A DNA stretch of 64,000 nt from Rhabdornis inornatus (lineage: Eukaryota > Chordata > Aves > Passeriformes > Rhabdornithidae): positions 150,329 to 214,328 of the forward strand of contig VWZS01009708.1 in the NCBI GenBank assembly GCA_013397075.1. The letters are read 5' to 3'. Below are positions 34,501 through 43,138 of this stretch, piece by piece (positions within the stretch are counted from its first letter, which is position 1; each line of letters starts with the position of its first letter). The translations under genes were made by a program, and so were the position numbers. The notes beneath the pieces are model-generated. The model was not told the DNA's origin. It did no database searches and saw only the letters and a list, made by a program, of their open reading frames with translations.

Positions 34501-37500
34501 GAAAGGACAGGGGGGATCTGTCACAGGGTCTCAGTGACCCTGCAGGTCTTTTCCAGCCTAAAGGGTTCTGTGATTCTGAGTCTTCCTCTTGCTGCCTGGT
34601 CTTTTTTTAACTCAAATGCTCCAGACTCTTGTGTTTCCTGGAATGCCATTGGTGGTGTTCTGGAGGGTGGGTGAAGCCAGTCCAATGTTAGCTGCTCCTC
34701 CAGTGGCTGGAAGAAGCTGATAACCACATTAATACTTTGTTTTGTCTGCTGCCCTTCTCCTGCAGGTCAGCACCTCTCAGTACCCCACAGCAGGACCCCT
34801 GGGACCCCCGGCCATCGTCACCCTGCCCCACCTGCAGCACCACGGCCCAGCTTACCTGTACGTAAGAGACGGGGATGATTTGGGGATGGCTGTGATTTCC
34901 TGTAGCCTCACCATGGATCCAGTCTGATCCATGCAGGAGTGGACCTGGCTGGTCTAGGAGGAGGTGCCAGAGACCTGACATCACAGCTGGGTGCATCCTT
35001 CTGCCTCACTGCAGCATCTATGGAGAAACAGCTCTGCCTGTTCGTCAACAATGCATTTCAATTGTTTTTAGTGTAAAGAAACTAATTACTCCTTAAGTGC
35101 CTCTAGTTATTTATCCTGAAACCTTCATGGCCACTGGTGTTTTGAACAATCCAATTTTTGAAAACTTTCACAGAGTTGAACTTCGCAGATAACACTCTGT
35201 GATGATTACAGCAAGGTAAGAGTCACCACCCTGGCACTTTAATAAAGCACCTAAAGTAACAGCAGCATCCCAACCCGCTGTTTGCACAGCACTCAGCACC
35301 CCTGGTGCAGAGCCAGGCTGTGGGAATGCTGCTGCCCAGGAGTGGGACCCACACACACCAGCACCAGCCAGCCAAGACTCCAGCACACCCTGAATCCAAA
35401 GACAACTCCCAAGGCCTTAAAATAATTTTAAAAGGATGGAGTGAGAGCACCCACCAGCTGCCTGCTTTGCACAGATGCAGTGCCAGGCCAGCACCTGCAC
35501 AGCCTCCCCTGCAGGAGGCTCCTTGGCAGCCAGAGCTGCTGCAGAACAAGAACACCTGGAGCACATCTGGGCTGTGCCACAGCCCGAGGGAACAGCCCCT
35601 CACACAGCCTGCCCCAGCAGGTCACACCTTCAAATGCTTGTGCTGAACAACAGGGAGAGAAAAACCTTCCTAGGAGTGCTGGGGTAGCCCCTGGCTGTCC
35701 AGACACCCCCTCTGTTGTTTGTGTTTTGTAAATAACACCCGAGAATTGCAGTGTTGGGCTGTAACTCATTGATTCTTGGAGCAGATCACGTTCCCCTTGA
35801 CAAAAACAACAGTGCAATTAAATGTGTTACACTTGAGACAAAATCAAGTTCTCTAAAGAACAGATAGGGAAAATTTTGAAAAATACACTGTTTTCTTCTG
35901 CTGCTCTTTTGCTGTGTGCTCACACGTGGGTCAGTGAGGAGAACAAAGCTTCAGCCCTTGGCCCCAATCCCAGAATCGCAAAAGAGAGGTCTAGGGGGGA
36001 TTTCAGACCAATTTCTAGTCTGATTCCCTCAGTGCCCTGGAGTGGAGCCATGTTCCTCCTCCCACCTCCTGCTCTGTCCATCCTCCGTGACCTCCAGTGG
36101 CAGCGATCCAGCCCTTGTGCTCCAGTCAAGGAGGAGGAGGAGGGGAGGAAGGGAGGAAGGATGAGCGAGACTGGAGCTCTTCCCTGGGCCTCCAACATCT
36201 CCTGGGGATGCTCCAGGCAAGCAGATCCAGGGCCTCTGGTTTCAAAGGCAGAATTACCTGATGCTATCTTGAACAGGCACCATAACTGTGCTCTTTCAAG
36301 AGCTCTGCCTTAGGACAGGTCCTTGTCAGGCCCTGATCCGTGTTTCTGATGGAGCACTCACTGTGTGAGGTGCAGAGCAGCAGCTTCCTCCTCCCCAGCG
36401 TTGGTCACCCTGGGCTGAGGGTTTCTGGGACAGAAACCATCCTCCTGAGCTGCTTTTTTCTCCATTCCTGCTGGCTCTTCTTTTATTAATATCCCCTTTG
36501 GCCGGAGCTAACAGGCTGTGTCCTCCCTGCCAGCTCTCTCCACAAACAGCAGCACCCAAAGCAGTGCTGGCTGCAGAGGCTCTGGGCAAACAGCTGCTGC
36601 TCCTGCAGAGCCACAGCATCATCCCGCAGCTCGGATCAGCCCGGAGCTCGGGGTTATCTCCAGCCTCCTGCCCGGGGCAGCTCTGCCTCCCCTCATGCCG
36701 TCTCTCCCCAGGTGCGTGGCTCTGCACTCGTACGCGGCTCATGGACCGGACGAGCTGGAGCTGCAGAAGGGAGAAGGGGTCCGAGTTTTCGGCAAGGACC
36801 AGGACGGGTGGCTGCGGGGAATGTCCCTGGTCACCGGCAGAGTCGGGCTCTTCCCCAGCAACTACGTCGCTCCCCTCTTCAGGTCTGGAATTCCTTACAT
36901 GAAACAGAAACGTGGAGAGAGAAGGGGGTAACACGGAGAACTTGGGGTCTTCTTGTTTGCACAGAGAACCCATGGCAAGGGACCCCCCAGTACTGACCAG
37001 GGACCCCCCAGTACTGACCAGGACCCCCCAGTGCTGACCAGGGACCCCCCAGTGCTGACCAGGGACCCCCCAGTGCTGACCAGGGACCCTCCAGTGCTGA
37101 CCAGGGACCCCCCAGTGCTGACCAGGACCCCCCAGTGCTGGCCAGAGACCCTCCAGTGCTGGCCAGAGACCCCCCAGTACTGACCAGGACCCCCCAGTAC
37201 TGGCCAGGAGTCCCTCACCAGGTGGGATGGCAGCCGGCAGCTCTCACCCTTCTTTCCCAACAGGAAATCGAGTCTGTCCGACTCGAAGATGCCCTCCCTG
37301 TACACCTCCTGGACGCTGTCCAGCTCGTCGNTCCGTGCCCGCGTCCGTGCCCGTGTCCGTGCCCTGCCCCGGGCGGGCCCCGCCGGCTCCGGCCCCGCTG
37401 CGCCGGGGCCGCGGCAGCGCCAGGAAGAGTGAGTGCTGGGGGCTGGGGAGGGACGGGGACACATCCCCCCCAGACCCTGCGCTGCTGCGGTTCATGGTCC

Positions 37501-39463
37501 CAAATCCCTGCCTGGCCCCGGCTCGGGCTGCTCTGAGAGCTCCAGGGAGTTTGACTCGCATGGAAAAATTCCTTGCAAAGCGCTGTGCAGAGCTCAGTGG
37601 TTTTATTCTTTCCGAGGAGGCTGCAAGGTTTATCTTCATCCCATACACGCTGTTTTGCAATACACTTCCAGGGGTATTTGTGGAACCAAGCGGTGCGTTC
37701 CCCGCTCTGGCAGCAGAGCGGCTCCTGGAGGCAGCAGAGCCCTGCCAGGGGCCACTGCCGATGGTTTTACACCCAAAATCGGTCCCGGTGCACAGGGAAG
37801 GGCACGAGGATCGCTGGGAGCTGCAGCCCCACAGCATCCTGTGGGCAGAGCTGCTGCTGCGGGGCTGTAAGCGCTGCTCGCTCTGCACGTTTTGGATTAA
37901 ATTCCCTTCCTTTCCTTGCTCCCCAGACGGATCCCTGCAGAGGCCGGGGCAGGCCGGGACCCCCGTGCAGGTCACTGGCTCCCTCAGGCGTCCCTCGGCT
38001 GCGGGGCGACCTCAGCACTTCCAGCTTTACCCGCAGAGCATCGCTCCCGGGGCTGCCGTGGACGAGCCGAGCCCAAACGGCTCCTCCGAGGCTGCAGCGG
38101 CGCTGCCGCTCCGAGCAGGGCAGAGCCGGAGCCCGTCCGTGTGCAGCTCGGTGATCCTGGACCCCAAAGAGCCCCCGGGGAAGAGCGAGGCAGCCCCAAA
38201 GCCGCCAGCATCAGCCCCACCGTCCATCCTGGTGAAACCAGAGACCTCCCGCAACAGCGCCGAGAAGGTACAGAAACCCAAAATCTCCAGAACTCCCAGC
38301 ACACAGCAGAACCCCCAGAACCCCCCAGAACACACCAGAAACCCCCCAGAACCCCCTAGAACACACCAGAACCCCCAGAACACACCAGAACCCCCCCAGT
38401 GCCCAGAGCATCCCCTTGGAAACAGCGGTGTCTGCCAAACCTAACCTGGGCCAAATCCCCCCAGGGCTTTGCTCCATCCTCACCAGCTTTCCTTCCAGTG
38501 GAAATCACTGGGATTGGCACACGCCGTAGGAAATGATCGGGTGTTTGTGTTGCTGACGCAGATGCTCAGATTAAGCCCTGAAGAAAGGCAGGACGCGGCA
38601 GGGGCTCTGTCCTTGTCACCAAGTTCAGTCACAAGTAAATCTCGGGACTTTTCTGAGGTCATAAATTAGGCAAGAATCTGTGAGTTTGGGAGCAAATGCC
38701 ACAGAACTAATGTCAGGCAGAGCTTTGCAGAGCTCCCCCATCTCCCTCACGTCGCTTGGGCTGAGCCAATTGAAATGGGAATTTCTTTCCCTTCTGGCAG
38801 CCAGAGAGAAATTCCGTAAAGGTGAAATCATTCTGAAAATTGCCCTAGGAAGTGACAGCTTCCCCTTCCCATAGCACCCAAAGACGTGCCCAAATCGGTC
38901 CGCACGCCCCCAAAAGCCCAGCCGGGCTCAGAGCTCCCAGGGCAGGACCCGCCGGTGCTGTGCTGCCCCTGCTCCCGGAGCTGCCCTCCCTGGGCTCCGG
39001 CAGCTGCCGGCACTGCTGGGCTGCTCCCTGGGGCTCTCTTCCACCTGCACATCACCCTGGGCTCCTGTGCAGGGTCCTGTCCCCCACAGGGATCCCCCAG
39101 CACATCTGCGCGGTTCTGCAGGAGCAGAGGGGCGGGCGGGCTGGCTCTGAGCTGCCCCCTGACCCCGCTCCCTTCTCGCTGCAGCAAGTGAAGACGGTGA
39201 GGTTCCAGAACCACAGCCCGCCGCCGCCCAAGCGGCACAGCCTGCAGCCCTCGCCGAGGCTGGTCCGCAGCAGGACAGAGCCCGAGGGGCTCCTGGCCGA
39301 GCCCCGCCTGGGCCCCGAGCTGCTGGTGCTGTACTCGCCCCGCCTGGGCTCCAGCCCCCTGCACCCGCGCCGGGCGCTGCACCCCAAGGCGCTGTCGCTG
39401 GACCTGTCGGGACAGCTCACCTTCCCCATCAAGAAGAGCTACAGCAGCATCTCTGCAAACTGA
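16147..39463 (+). CDS. SH3RF2: SH3RF2 (POSH-like E3 ubiquitin ligase, PPP1R39); one exon not found, one duplicated
   Basis: SH3RF2 is a RING E3 ligase and scaffold that, in mammals, promotes turnover of the JNK scaffold POSH/SH3RF1 and binds protein phosphatase 1. Order here: C3HC4 RING (Cys12, 15, 28, His30, Cys33, 36, 49, 52), first SH3, start of second SH3, a conserved SITSALNSLNRMVH block, intact third SH3, a Ser/Pro-rich tail and a KTVRF PP1 docking motif. The ATG has A at -3 and G at +4. Coding exons are 16147-16518, 26131-26394, 28210-28533 (copy at 30678-31001), 34766-34857, 36712-36882, 37264-37428, 37927-38267 and 39185-39463. The ~96-base exon for the core of SH3-2 was not found, exon 37264-37428 contains an unresolved N, and SH3-1 lacks key residues. 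Gene identity is certain; the exact protein is not. Confidence 0.97.
16519..26130 (+). other. SH3RF2: SH3RF2 intron 1
   Basis: A 9.6 kb intron with no recognisable nested gene. It is moderately GC-rich and holds a 24 bp minisatellite (21460-21601). A TATAAAAAGG element at 22510-22519 looks like a TATA box, but nothing else supports a promoter there. Confidence 0.8.
21460..21601. repeat. 24 bp minisatellite, six copies
   Basis: The unit CCTGGATGTCCCTGTGTGTC plus ACAC/ACAT alternates with a CCCACGTTTC variant. Confidence 0.92.
26131..26394 (+). CDS. SH3RF2: SH3RF2 exon with first SH3 and start of second SH3
   Basis: The exon encodes 88 residues in phase 0, from V-P-R-A-R-A-L-C to S-F-Q-K, between TCTCTGCAG and GTACCA. 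The first SH3 keeps its RT loop (SPGELRFNKGD) and C-terminal ASSVQVI. Where family members have D-E-N-W-Y it reads D-E-Q-R-Y, and where they have G-I-F-P it reads G-A-C-P. The second SH3 begins at P-L-C but the A-L-Y-x-F strand is not there. The exon is very GC-rich. Confidence 0.93.
26456..26540. repeat. 12 bp GGGTCCCATGAG repeat
   Basis: About seven copies of GGGTCCCATGAG and GGGTCCCCATGA variants; the counterpart in the second duplicate copy is 28922-29004 with a different copy number. Confidence 0.88.
26636..26765. repeat. 21 bp AGCCCCCAGCCCCATCAGGT repeat, six copies
   Basis: Six near-identical 21 bp units; the same array recurs at 29105-29234 within the duplicated block. Confidence 0.9.
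28210..28533 (+). CDS. SH3RF2: SH3RF2 exon with the SITSALNSLNRMVH block (copy 1)
   Basis: The exon encodes 108 residues in phase 0 from Q-S-S-P-A-Q-Q-L-L to G-T-P-A-Q, before GTAAGG. The conserved runs SITSALNSLNRMVH and PVLISSSNPSV match the family. The acceptor is CAGCAG, so the first Gln may be included or skipped. Confidence 0.94.
28758..28885. repeat. 10 bp CTGGCAGTCC/CTGGCAGCCC repeat
   Basis: About a dozen units; the same array occurs at 31226-31353 in the second duplicate copy. Confidence 0.9.
28912..28912. other. Single-N join between duplicate copies
   Basis: One N lies exactly between the end of copy 1 (GGCAGGTGCT) and the start of copy 2 (GGTGGCTCAGGG). In copy 2 the sequence after the same 3' end continues uniquely into TTGTACTGAG. 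Confidence 0.95.
28913..31379. repeat. Tandem 2.47 kb duplication, copy 2
   Basis: This is the second copy of the block described at 26446. It includes the duplicate exon at 30678-31001. Sequence resumes as unique intron after 31379. Confidence 0.95.
30678..31001 (+). CDS. SH3RF2: SH3RF2 exon, duplicate copy (probably an assembly artefact)
   Basis: This exon has the same translation as 28210-28533, the same acceptor and the same GTAAGG donor. Both copies are phase 0-0, so a gene predictor could join both and produce a protein with a repeated 108-residue block. Known SH3RF2 proteins carry one copy. Confidence 0.85.
31777..32562. repeat. 12 bp minisatellite GTGCCAGAGCTG, about 65 copies
   Basis: The core is GTGCCAGAGCTG with AGAGCC, AGGGCT and AAAGCT variants and a few insertions (GGGACT, AGCCCCAA). 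Because 12 is a multiple of three and the unit lacks stops in several frames, it yields open frames of over 400 codons on both strands that only translate the repeat. Confidence 0.97.
34530..34582 (+). mobile_element. CR1-like 3' end fragment
   Basis: The stretch GCAGGTCTTTTCCAGCCTAA followed by AGGGTTCTGTGATTCTGAG resembles the 3' terminus of avian CR1 retroposons, with their ATTCTRTGATTCT ending. It is short and diverged. Confidence 0.5.
34766..34857 (+). CDS. SH3RF2: SH3RF2 linker exon before the third SH3
   Basis: The exon begins after CTCCTGCAG with V-S-T-S-Q-Y and ends A-Y plus two bases (CT). I chose the donor GTACGT at 34858, not GTAAGA at 34862. Only the former joins in frame to the next exon to give A-Y-L-C-V-A-L-H-S-Y, matching A-N-M-F-V-A-L-H-S-Y in human. 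Confidence 0.85.
34858..36711 (+). other. SH3RF2: SH3RF2 intron
   Basis: No gene or clear repeat array is seen in this 1.85 kb intron. Confidence 0.8.
36712..36882 (+). CDS. SH3RF2: SH3RF2 exon with the third SH3 domain
   Basis: The exon encodes the complete third SH3: ALHSYAAHGPDELELQKGEG, then V-R-V-F, D-Q-D-G-W-L-R-G and V-G-L-F-P-S-N-Y. The ALHSY, Trp and FPSNY ligand-groove residues are all present. It ends in phase 2 before GTCTGG, a weak donor whose position is supported by the match I-P-I-F-R/K in human. Confidence 0.94.
36979..37216. repeat. ~21 bp C6-tract minisatellite in an SH3RF2 intron
   Basis: About eleven units of GACCAGGGACCCCCCAGTGC T, with AGT ACT, CAGGACC and GGCCAGAGACC variants. 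On the minus strand this is a regular GGGGGG tract array. Confidence 0.92.
37264..37428 (+). CDS. SH3RF2: SH3RF2 Ser-rich exon, interrupted by an unresolved N
   Basis: Before the N the exon reads K-S-S-L-S-D-S-K-M-P-S-L-Y-T-S-W-T-L-S and serines, matching the human tail. After the N the matching frame is S-V-P-A-S-V-P-V and on to R-R-G-R-G-S-A-R-K, offset by one base from the frame before it. Compared with human, about 15-20 residues are absent at the N. It ends in phase 1 before GTGAGT. Confidence 0.88.
37331..37331. other. SH3RF2: Single-N placeholder inside SH3RF2 coding sequence
   Basis: This N stands for an unknown number of coding bases. Read literally it shifts the frame of the downstream part of the exon. 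Confidence 0.9.
37927..38267 (+). CDS. SH3RF2: SH3RF2 Pro/Ser-rich tail exon
   Basis: The exon completes an AAC codon and reads N-G-S-L-Q-R-P, then P-Q-H-F-Q-L-Y-P-Q and KPPASAPPSILVKPETSRN, ending E-K in phase 0 before GTACAG. The last block is nearly identical to human. The middle is Ser/Pro/Ala-rich and likely disordered. Confidence 0.95.
38290..38402. repeat. CCCCAGAACACACCAGAAC repeat
   Basis: Imperfect units of CCCCCAGAACACACCAGAAC lie in the intron just after the donor at 38268. Confidence 0.85.
39185..39463 (+). CDS. SH3RF2: SH3RF2 last coding exon (PP1 docking motif and stop)
   Basis: The exon encodes 92 residues in phase 0 and TGA at 39461-39463. It begins Q-V-K-T-V-R-F-Q-N-H-S-P-P-P, where K-T-V-R-F fits the RVxF PP1-binding consensus. 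The rest is Leu/Pro/Arg-rich and ends K-K-S-Y-S-S-I-S-A-N, less conserved than the start. Confidence 0.94.
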   Translation, partial: QVKTVRFQNHSPPPPKRHSLQPSPRLVRSRTEPEGLLAEPRLGPELLVLYSPRLGSSPLHPRRALHPKALSLDLSGQLTFPIKKSYSSISAN

Positions 39464-39734
39464 CCGGGTGACCCTCCGCCTTCCTCCCCGCTCCTGCTCC
39501 TCTCCCTCGGCGCAGGGCGAGCGCCCAGCCCTGCATCCTCGCCCCGCTCCACGCCTGGGCTGGGGCCGCTGCTCCCTCGGACCTGCGCGGCTTGCAGGGA
39601 GCTGAGGGACCCCCGAGGGACCCGCGAGAGATCCCCGAGAGATCCCCGAGGGACCCCCGAGGGACCCCCTGCCCCGGGGCTGCTCGAGCACGGAGAGATG
39701 AGCCCGGGGTCTGTGACCTCCACAGACCCGACAT

Positions 39735-39831
39735 ACATTCATTCATTCATTCATTCATTCATTCATTCATTCATTCATTCATTCATTCATTCATTCATCC
39801 ATCCATCCATCCATCCATCCATTCATCCATC
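39735..39831. repeat. (ATTC)n/(ATCC)n microsatellite
   Basis: About seventeen ATTC units run into about seven ATCC units, in the likely SH3RF2 3' UTR. Confidence 0.97.
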
Positions 39832-42770
39832 CCGGTCGCTGCCTGCTCCGCACCACGGCAGCAGCGGCAGGGGAGGAAAGCGTGCAGGTATCAGCAGGAG
39901 TTTCACTCGTTTTGATCTCCTCAGGGCTGCAGGGAAGCCCACAGAGATCAAACACTGGCTCATTACCTGCCTGTCTCAGGATAAAGAAACCATAAATCAG
40001 AACCAGTCGGCTCCTGGCTGATGGTTCACGCTGCCTTTGAGGGGAGAGGGTCACTCCGATTTTTTGTTAGGGTGGTTGCTCGCTTGCTTGCTTTTCTCAT
40101 TGGTTTTAGCCCAGGAATTTTAACACAGAAGTCTAAAAGGTGATTGGGAGGGCAAAGAGCCAACGGAAAGGGCTTTGCCATCACTGCAGTCACCCAGGCT
40201 CTGCAGTGAGGGCACTGAATCTCCCTTCTCCTCATGGCTTGTTTTCCTCTGATCACCTGTCAGCTACCTCCTGCCCACCAGCTCCTTCCAGCCCCTCCCC
40301 AGCACCCACCCTCTCACATGTGGCTGTTGTAAATACCTTCAGCGGGATTCATGGGTTTCAGATGCATGAAACACTGTCTGTGTAACAGAAAGCAGAATTC
40401 AGAGTTCCCCATGCCCCAGGCCCCGCTCTGCCCTGGCAGCACCAGCCCTGGCTTCCAGCTTGCCCCAGCCCAAGCGTTCTGCTGTGAACCCCAGGGAAGC
40501 CAGCAGAGCTGTGCTGGCTCACAGCTGTGCCAGCTCTCCAACAAACCTCTGCACAACGGATTTTGGTTTTCATTGCTGGTTTATCCATTAGCAGTTCCCA
40601 GCCCAGCTGCAGGCACCTGACAGCAGGAGCTGTGCTCCCTCCAAAACTGCCCTGAAATTCCATCCTTGGTTACCTGCACACAAACCCAGGGAAGAAACTC
40701 CACTGGGCAGTGGAGACTCTCCCTGGCACAGCCTCAGAGAAGGACATTTTTTCCTAAAACTACACAAAGGGAATGGATTAAAACAATGAAACTACGCCAC
40801 GGCCCCTGGACCTTCACTCTTCAGACTTTCTGTTTGTGGAGCAGGAAAGCCGGGTCTGCCTCTGGGGATTTTCAGTGGCACAGCAACCTCCAAGGCACAC
40901 ATCTGTTCTCCCTCTGTGCTCTGTCAGTATTCCAGCTCCTGCACAAACACCCTGGCAAGCTGAAAGCACGCTCTGTGCCCAGGTATAAAAGGTGGCAGCA
41001 GCTGCCAAACAAGGGTGAGTCCAGCTCAGCTGAGTGCCTCGGGGAGAGGAGCTGGTTCTGTGCTGAGGACTCCTTCTAAAGCTGAACCAGAAAGCAGCTG
41101 GCTCTGTCACTGAGACACATCCACATATCCCAGCACCCTCAGAAAGGAACAGAAAACAGAATTGCACTCAGTCCATCTGTCCCTCTCCCTCTGGGAACTA
41201 AGAATGCAAACACTGGCTCCAAAACATTTTAGTTGGAAACACCAGAGCAGTCTGGAACTGTGTGAAATCACACATTTATCATTCTTGGGAGGTTTATTCA
41301 TTGCCCAACAGTCATTGCAGTTAATTTGTGAAATGGCATGCTTGAAGCATAATCACAGCTCAAGACTTCATGTTTTTTGTCAAAAACTTCAGTATCTGTC
41401 CCATTTAAAAAGCAACATTTCCAAATATTCATGAAACCAGCATTTAGAACCCCAAACTGCCCATGGGGACTTGCTGCCAGCAGAGCCTGTGGGAACTCCA
41501 CAGGCTGATCCCTGTTTGGAGGGACACGTTCCCAGTGGGAAGCAGGGATGGATCTGAGACTGCACCCAAGGGAGCCCCAGTGCCAGGCTGAGGAGGACTG
41601 AAGGGTAATGAAGGGGGGAAAAGATCTATTCACACCAAAGTTGCAGCCAAAATAGATCTTAGAGGCAGAAGGGGTCAACAAAAGTTCCCTGATCCTTTAC
41701 ATGCACATGACCAGGGGAGTTCCATTGTCTCCTTCATGCACCCAGCCCAGGGAATGCTCCAATGAAACATTACAGCCAGGTCACCACCAGTGAGAAATCA
41801 TAAATTACTCATAAACTACTATTTTTACATATATATTTTAGAAACAGTAGGATGTATAACCTTTGCTTAGTCGGTGATGGGTAGGAGGAATAAATCAAGT
41901 ATGTTTAGTTTATTGTTCAGACACTTGGACTAATTCAGGGATGCTGAATATTTTTTCCATGAAGTGAAGTTAATTTTTTTAAAGGGTTTTTTCAATTTAA
42001 GGCACTATTTGGGAGGAAAGTCAATAAACAAGAAGATATTAGTTTCCTAATTTGTATTAATCCTCAAGCTATTTATTTTGTATTTCTGTAAAAAAAAAAA
42101 AAAGCAATGGTTTTAAGACATTTTAAGTTTTCAGAAGTTTATTCATCTAAGTTTGTAGCACTAATGCTTAGCTCTGTAGCCTGTAGATAATTAAATTAAT
42201 TGGGGCTGAATGAATTACAGCCCCTCATGCACTGGAAGCACTGGGGGCTCAGGAAAGCTTTGGCACCCACCATGTGAGACACCAGCCCACGGGAGCTGCT
42301 GTGGCACCATTAAAACTTTTTGCATGAAAAAGCCCAAGAATGTTTATTTTCACTTTCTTATTTCAGGTTTTGCCTGTTGGGAACAGATGGCAAGGGGAGG
42401 GGGGGTACCTGACTGAGGATATGAAATGGAATGGAAAGAAGCCTGACCCTCAGGCAGTGCCCAGGAAAGAATAAACAATGATGAGAACTCAGCCCTGCAA
42501 TGTCAGGAGGACTTTGAGCCAGCACAGGTGACACCAGCACAGTCCCTGCCTTGTGTCACACCAGTTCCCACCTGCCAGGGCCACCCCCTCCCCACCAGGC
42601 TCTCCAGTCAAAGCTGAGCTGGATGCAGCTGAGCAGCAGCACAGCTCCCTGCAGGAAAGAGTGCAATCCCAAGTGTGGCATTCACATTTCACCCCGCCCA
42701 CAGTTGGAAAGGAAGGGGCTCCAGGGGAACTTTCTTTTCAAGAGAAGCCAAAGCACCAGAGGAAAATAAT

Positions 42771-42776
42771 TTTATT
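42771..42776 (-). terminator. LARS1: LARS1 polyadenylation signal (candidate)
   Basis: TTTATT on the plus strand is AATAAA on the LARS1 strand, about 157 bases past the stop codon. This is a plausible short 3' UTR end. Confidence 0.55.
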
Positions 42777-42932
42777 AAATCTCTGTTTAGAAGAGCAGGG
42801 GCAACAACCATGTGAATTCAGGTTGGTTTGGGTGGGCTGGTTTTTTTTTCACAGAACAAATTCTCCCCTTTGTTTAATACAGATGCTTCAAAGTCCCTCC
42901 ATGAACCTCCTCAGTGCCAGGTACACGCCAGT

Positions 42933-43138
42933 TCAGTGAACCAGGTAAACAATTGTGTCCCCAATGTCCCTTGTGAGGCCGTTCTCAGTGACACAGACGT
43001 GCCTCTGGGCCAGGTCGATGTAGAAGGTGGCTTGGTCCAGGATGGGAGTTTTCCCTGCTTCCTCTTTGCCAAGGACTGGAACACGGCGGGGCCCAAGCAC
43101 GGGATCATCAAACCTCATCAGCTTCACTTTGGAGAGAT
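42933..43138 (-). CDS. LARS1: LARS1 last exon (~1110-1177 and stop)
   Basis: Encodes LSKVKLMRFDDPVLGPRRVP, V-L-G-K and a less conserved stretch, then VTENGLTRDIGDTIVYLVH and TGA at 42935-42933. It matches the vertebrate C terminus. Confidence 0.97.

Larger units (their letters stand above)
31002..34765 (+). other. SH3RF2: SH3RF2 intron with a long 12 bp minisatellite
   Basis: No nested gene is recognised. The intron contains a ~790 base 12 bp minisatellite (31777-32562), a CTC/CTG run near 32650-32690 and a CR1-like fragment near 34530-34582. The rest is ordinary intronic sequence. Confidence 0.8.
39464..42932. other. Spacer between convergent SH3RF2 and LARS1 3' ends
   Basis: The proximal part is SH3RF2 3' UTR, including a GGGACCCCCGA repeat (39606-39672) and an ATTC/ATCC microsatellite. 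Candidate plus-strand polyadenylation hexamers are ATTAAA at 40778 and AATAAA at 41889 and 42023; I cannot choose among them. Composition becomes AT-rich after about 41.7 kb. I saw no trace of PLAC8L1, which lies here in mammals. Confidence 0.65.

Noticed and set aside
40980..40995. TATAAAAGG downstream of SH3RF2, as a possible promoter
   Set aside because: No gene follows on the plus strand before LARS1, which runs the other way.
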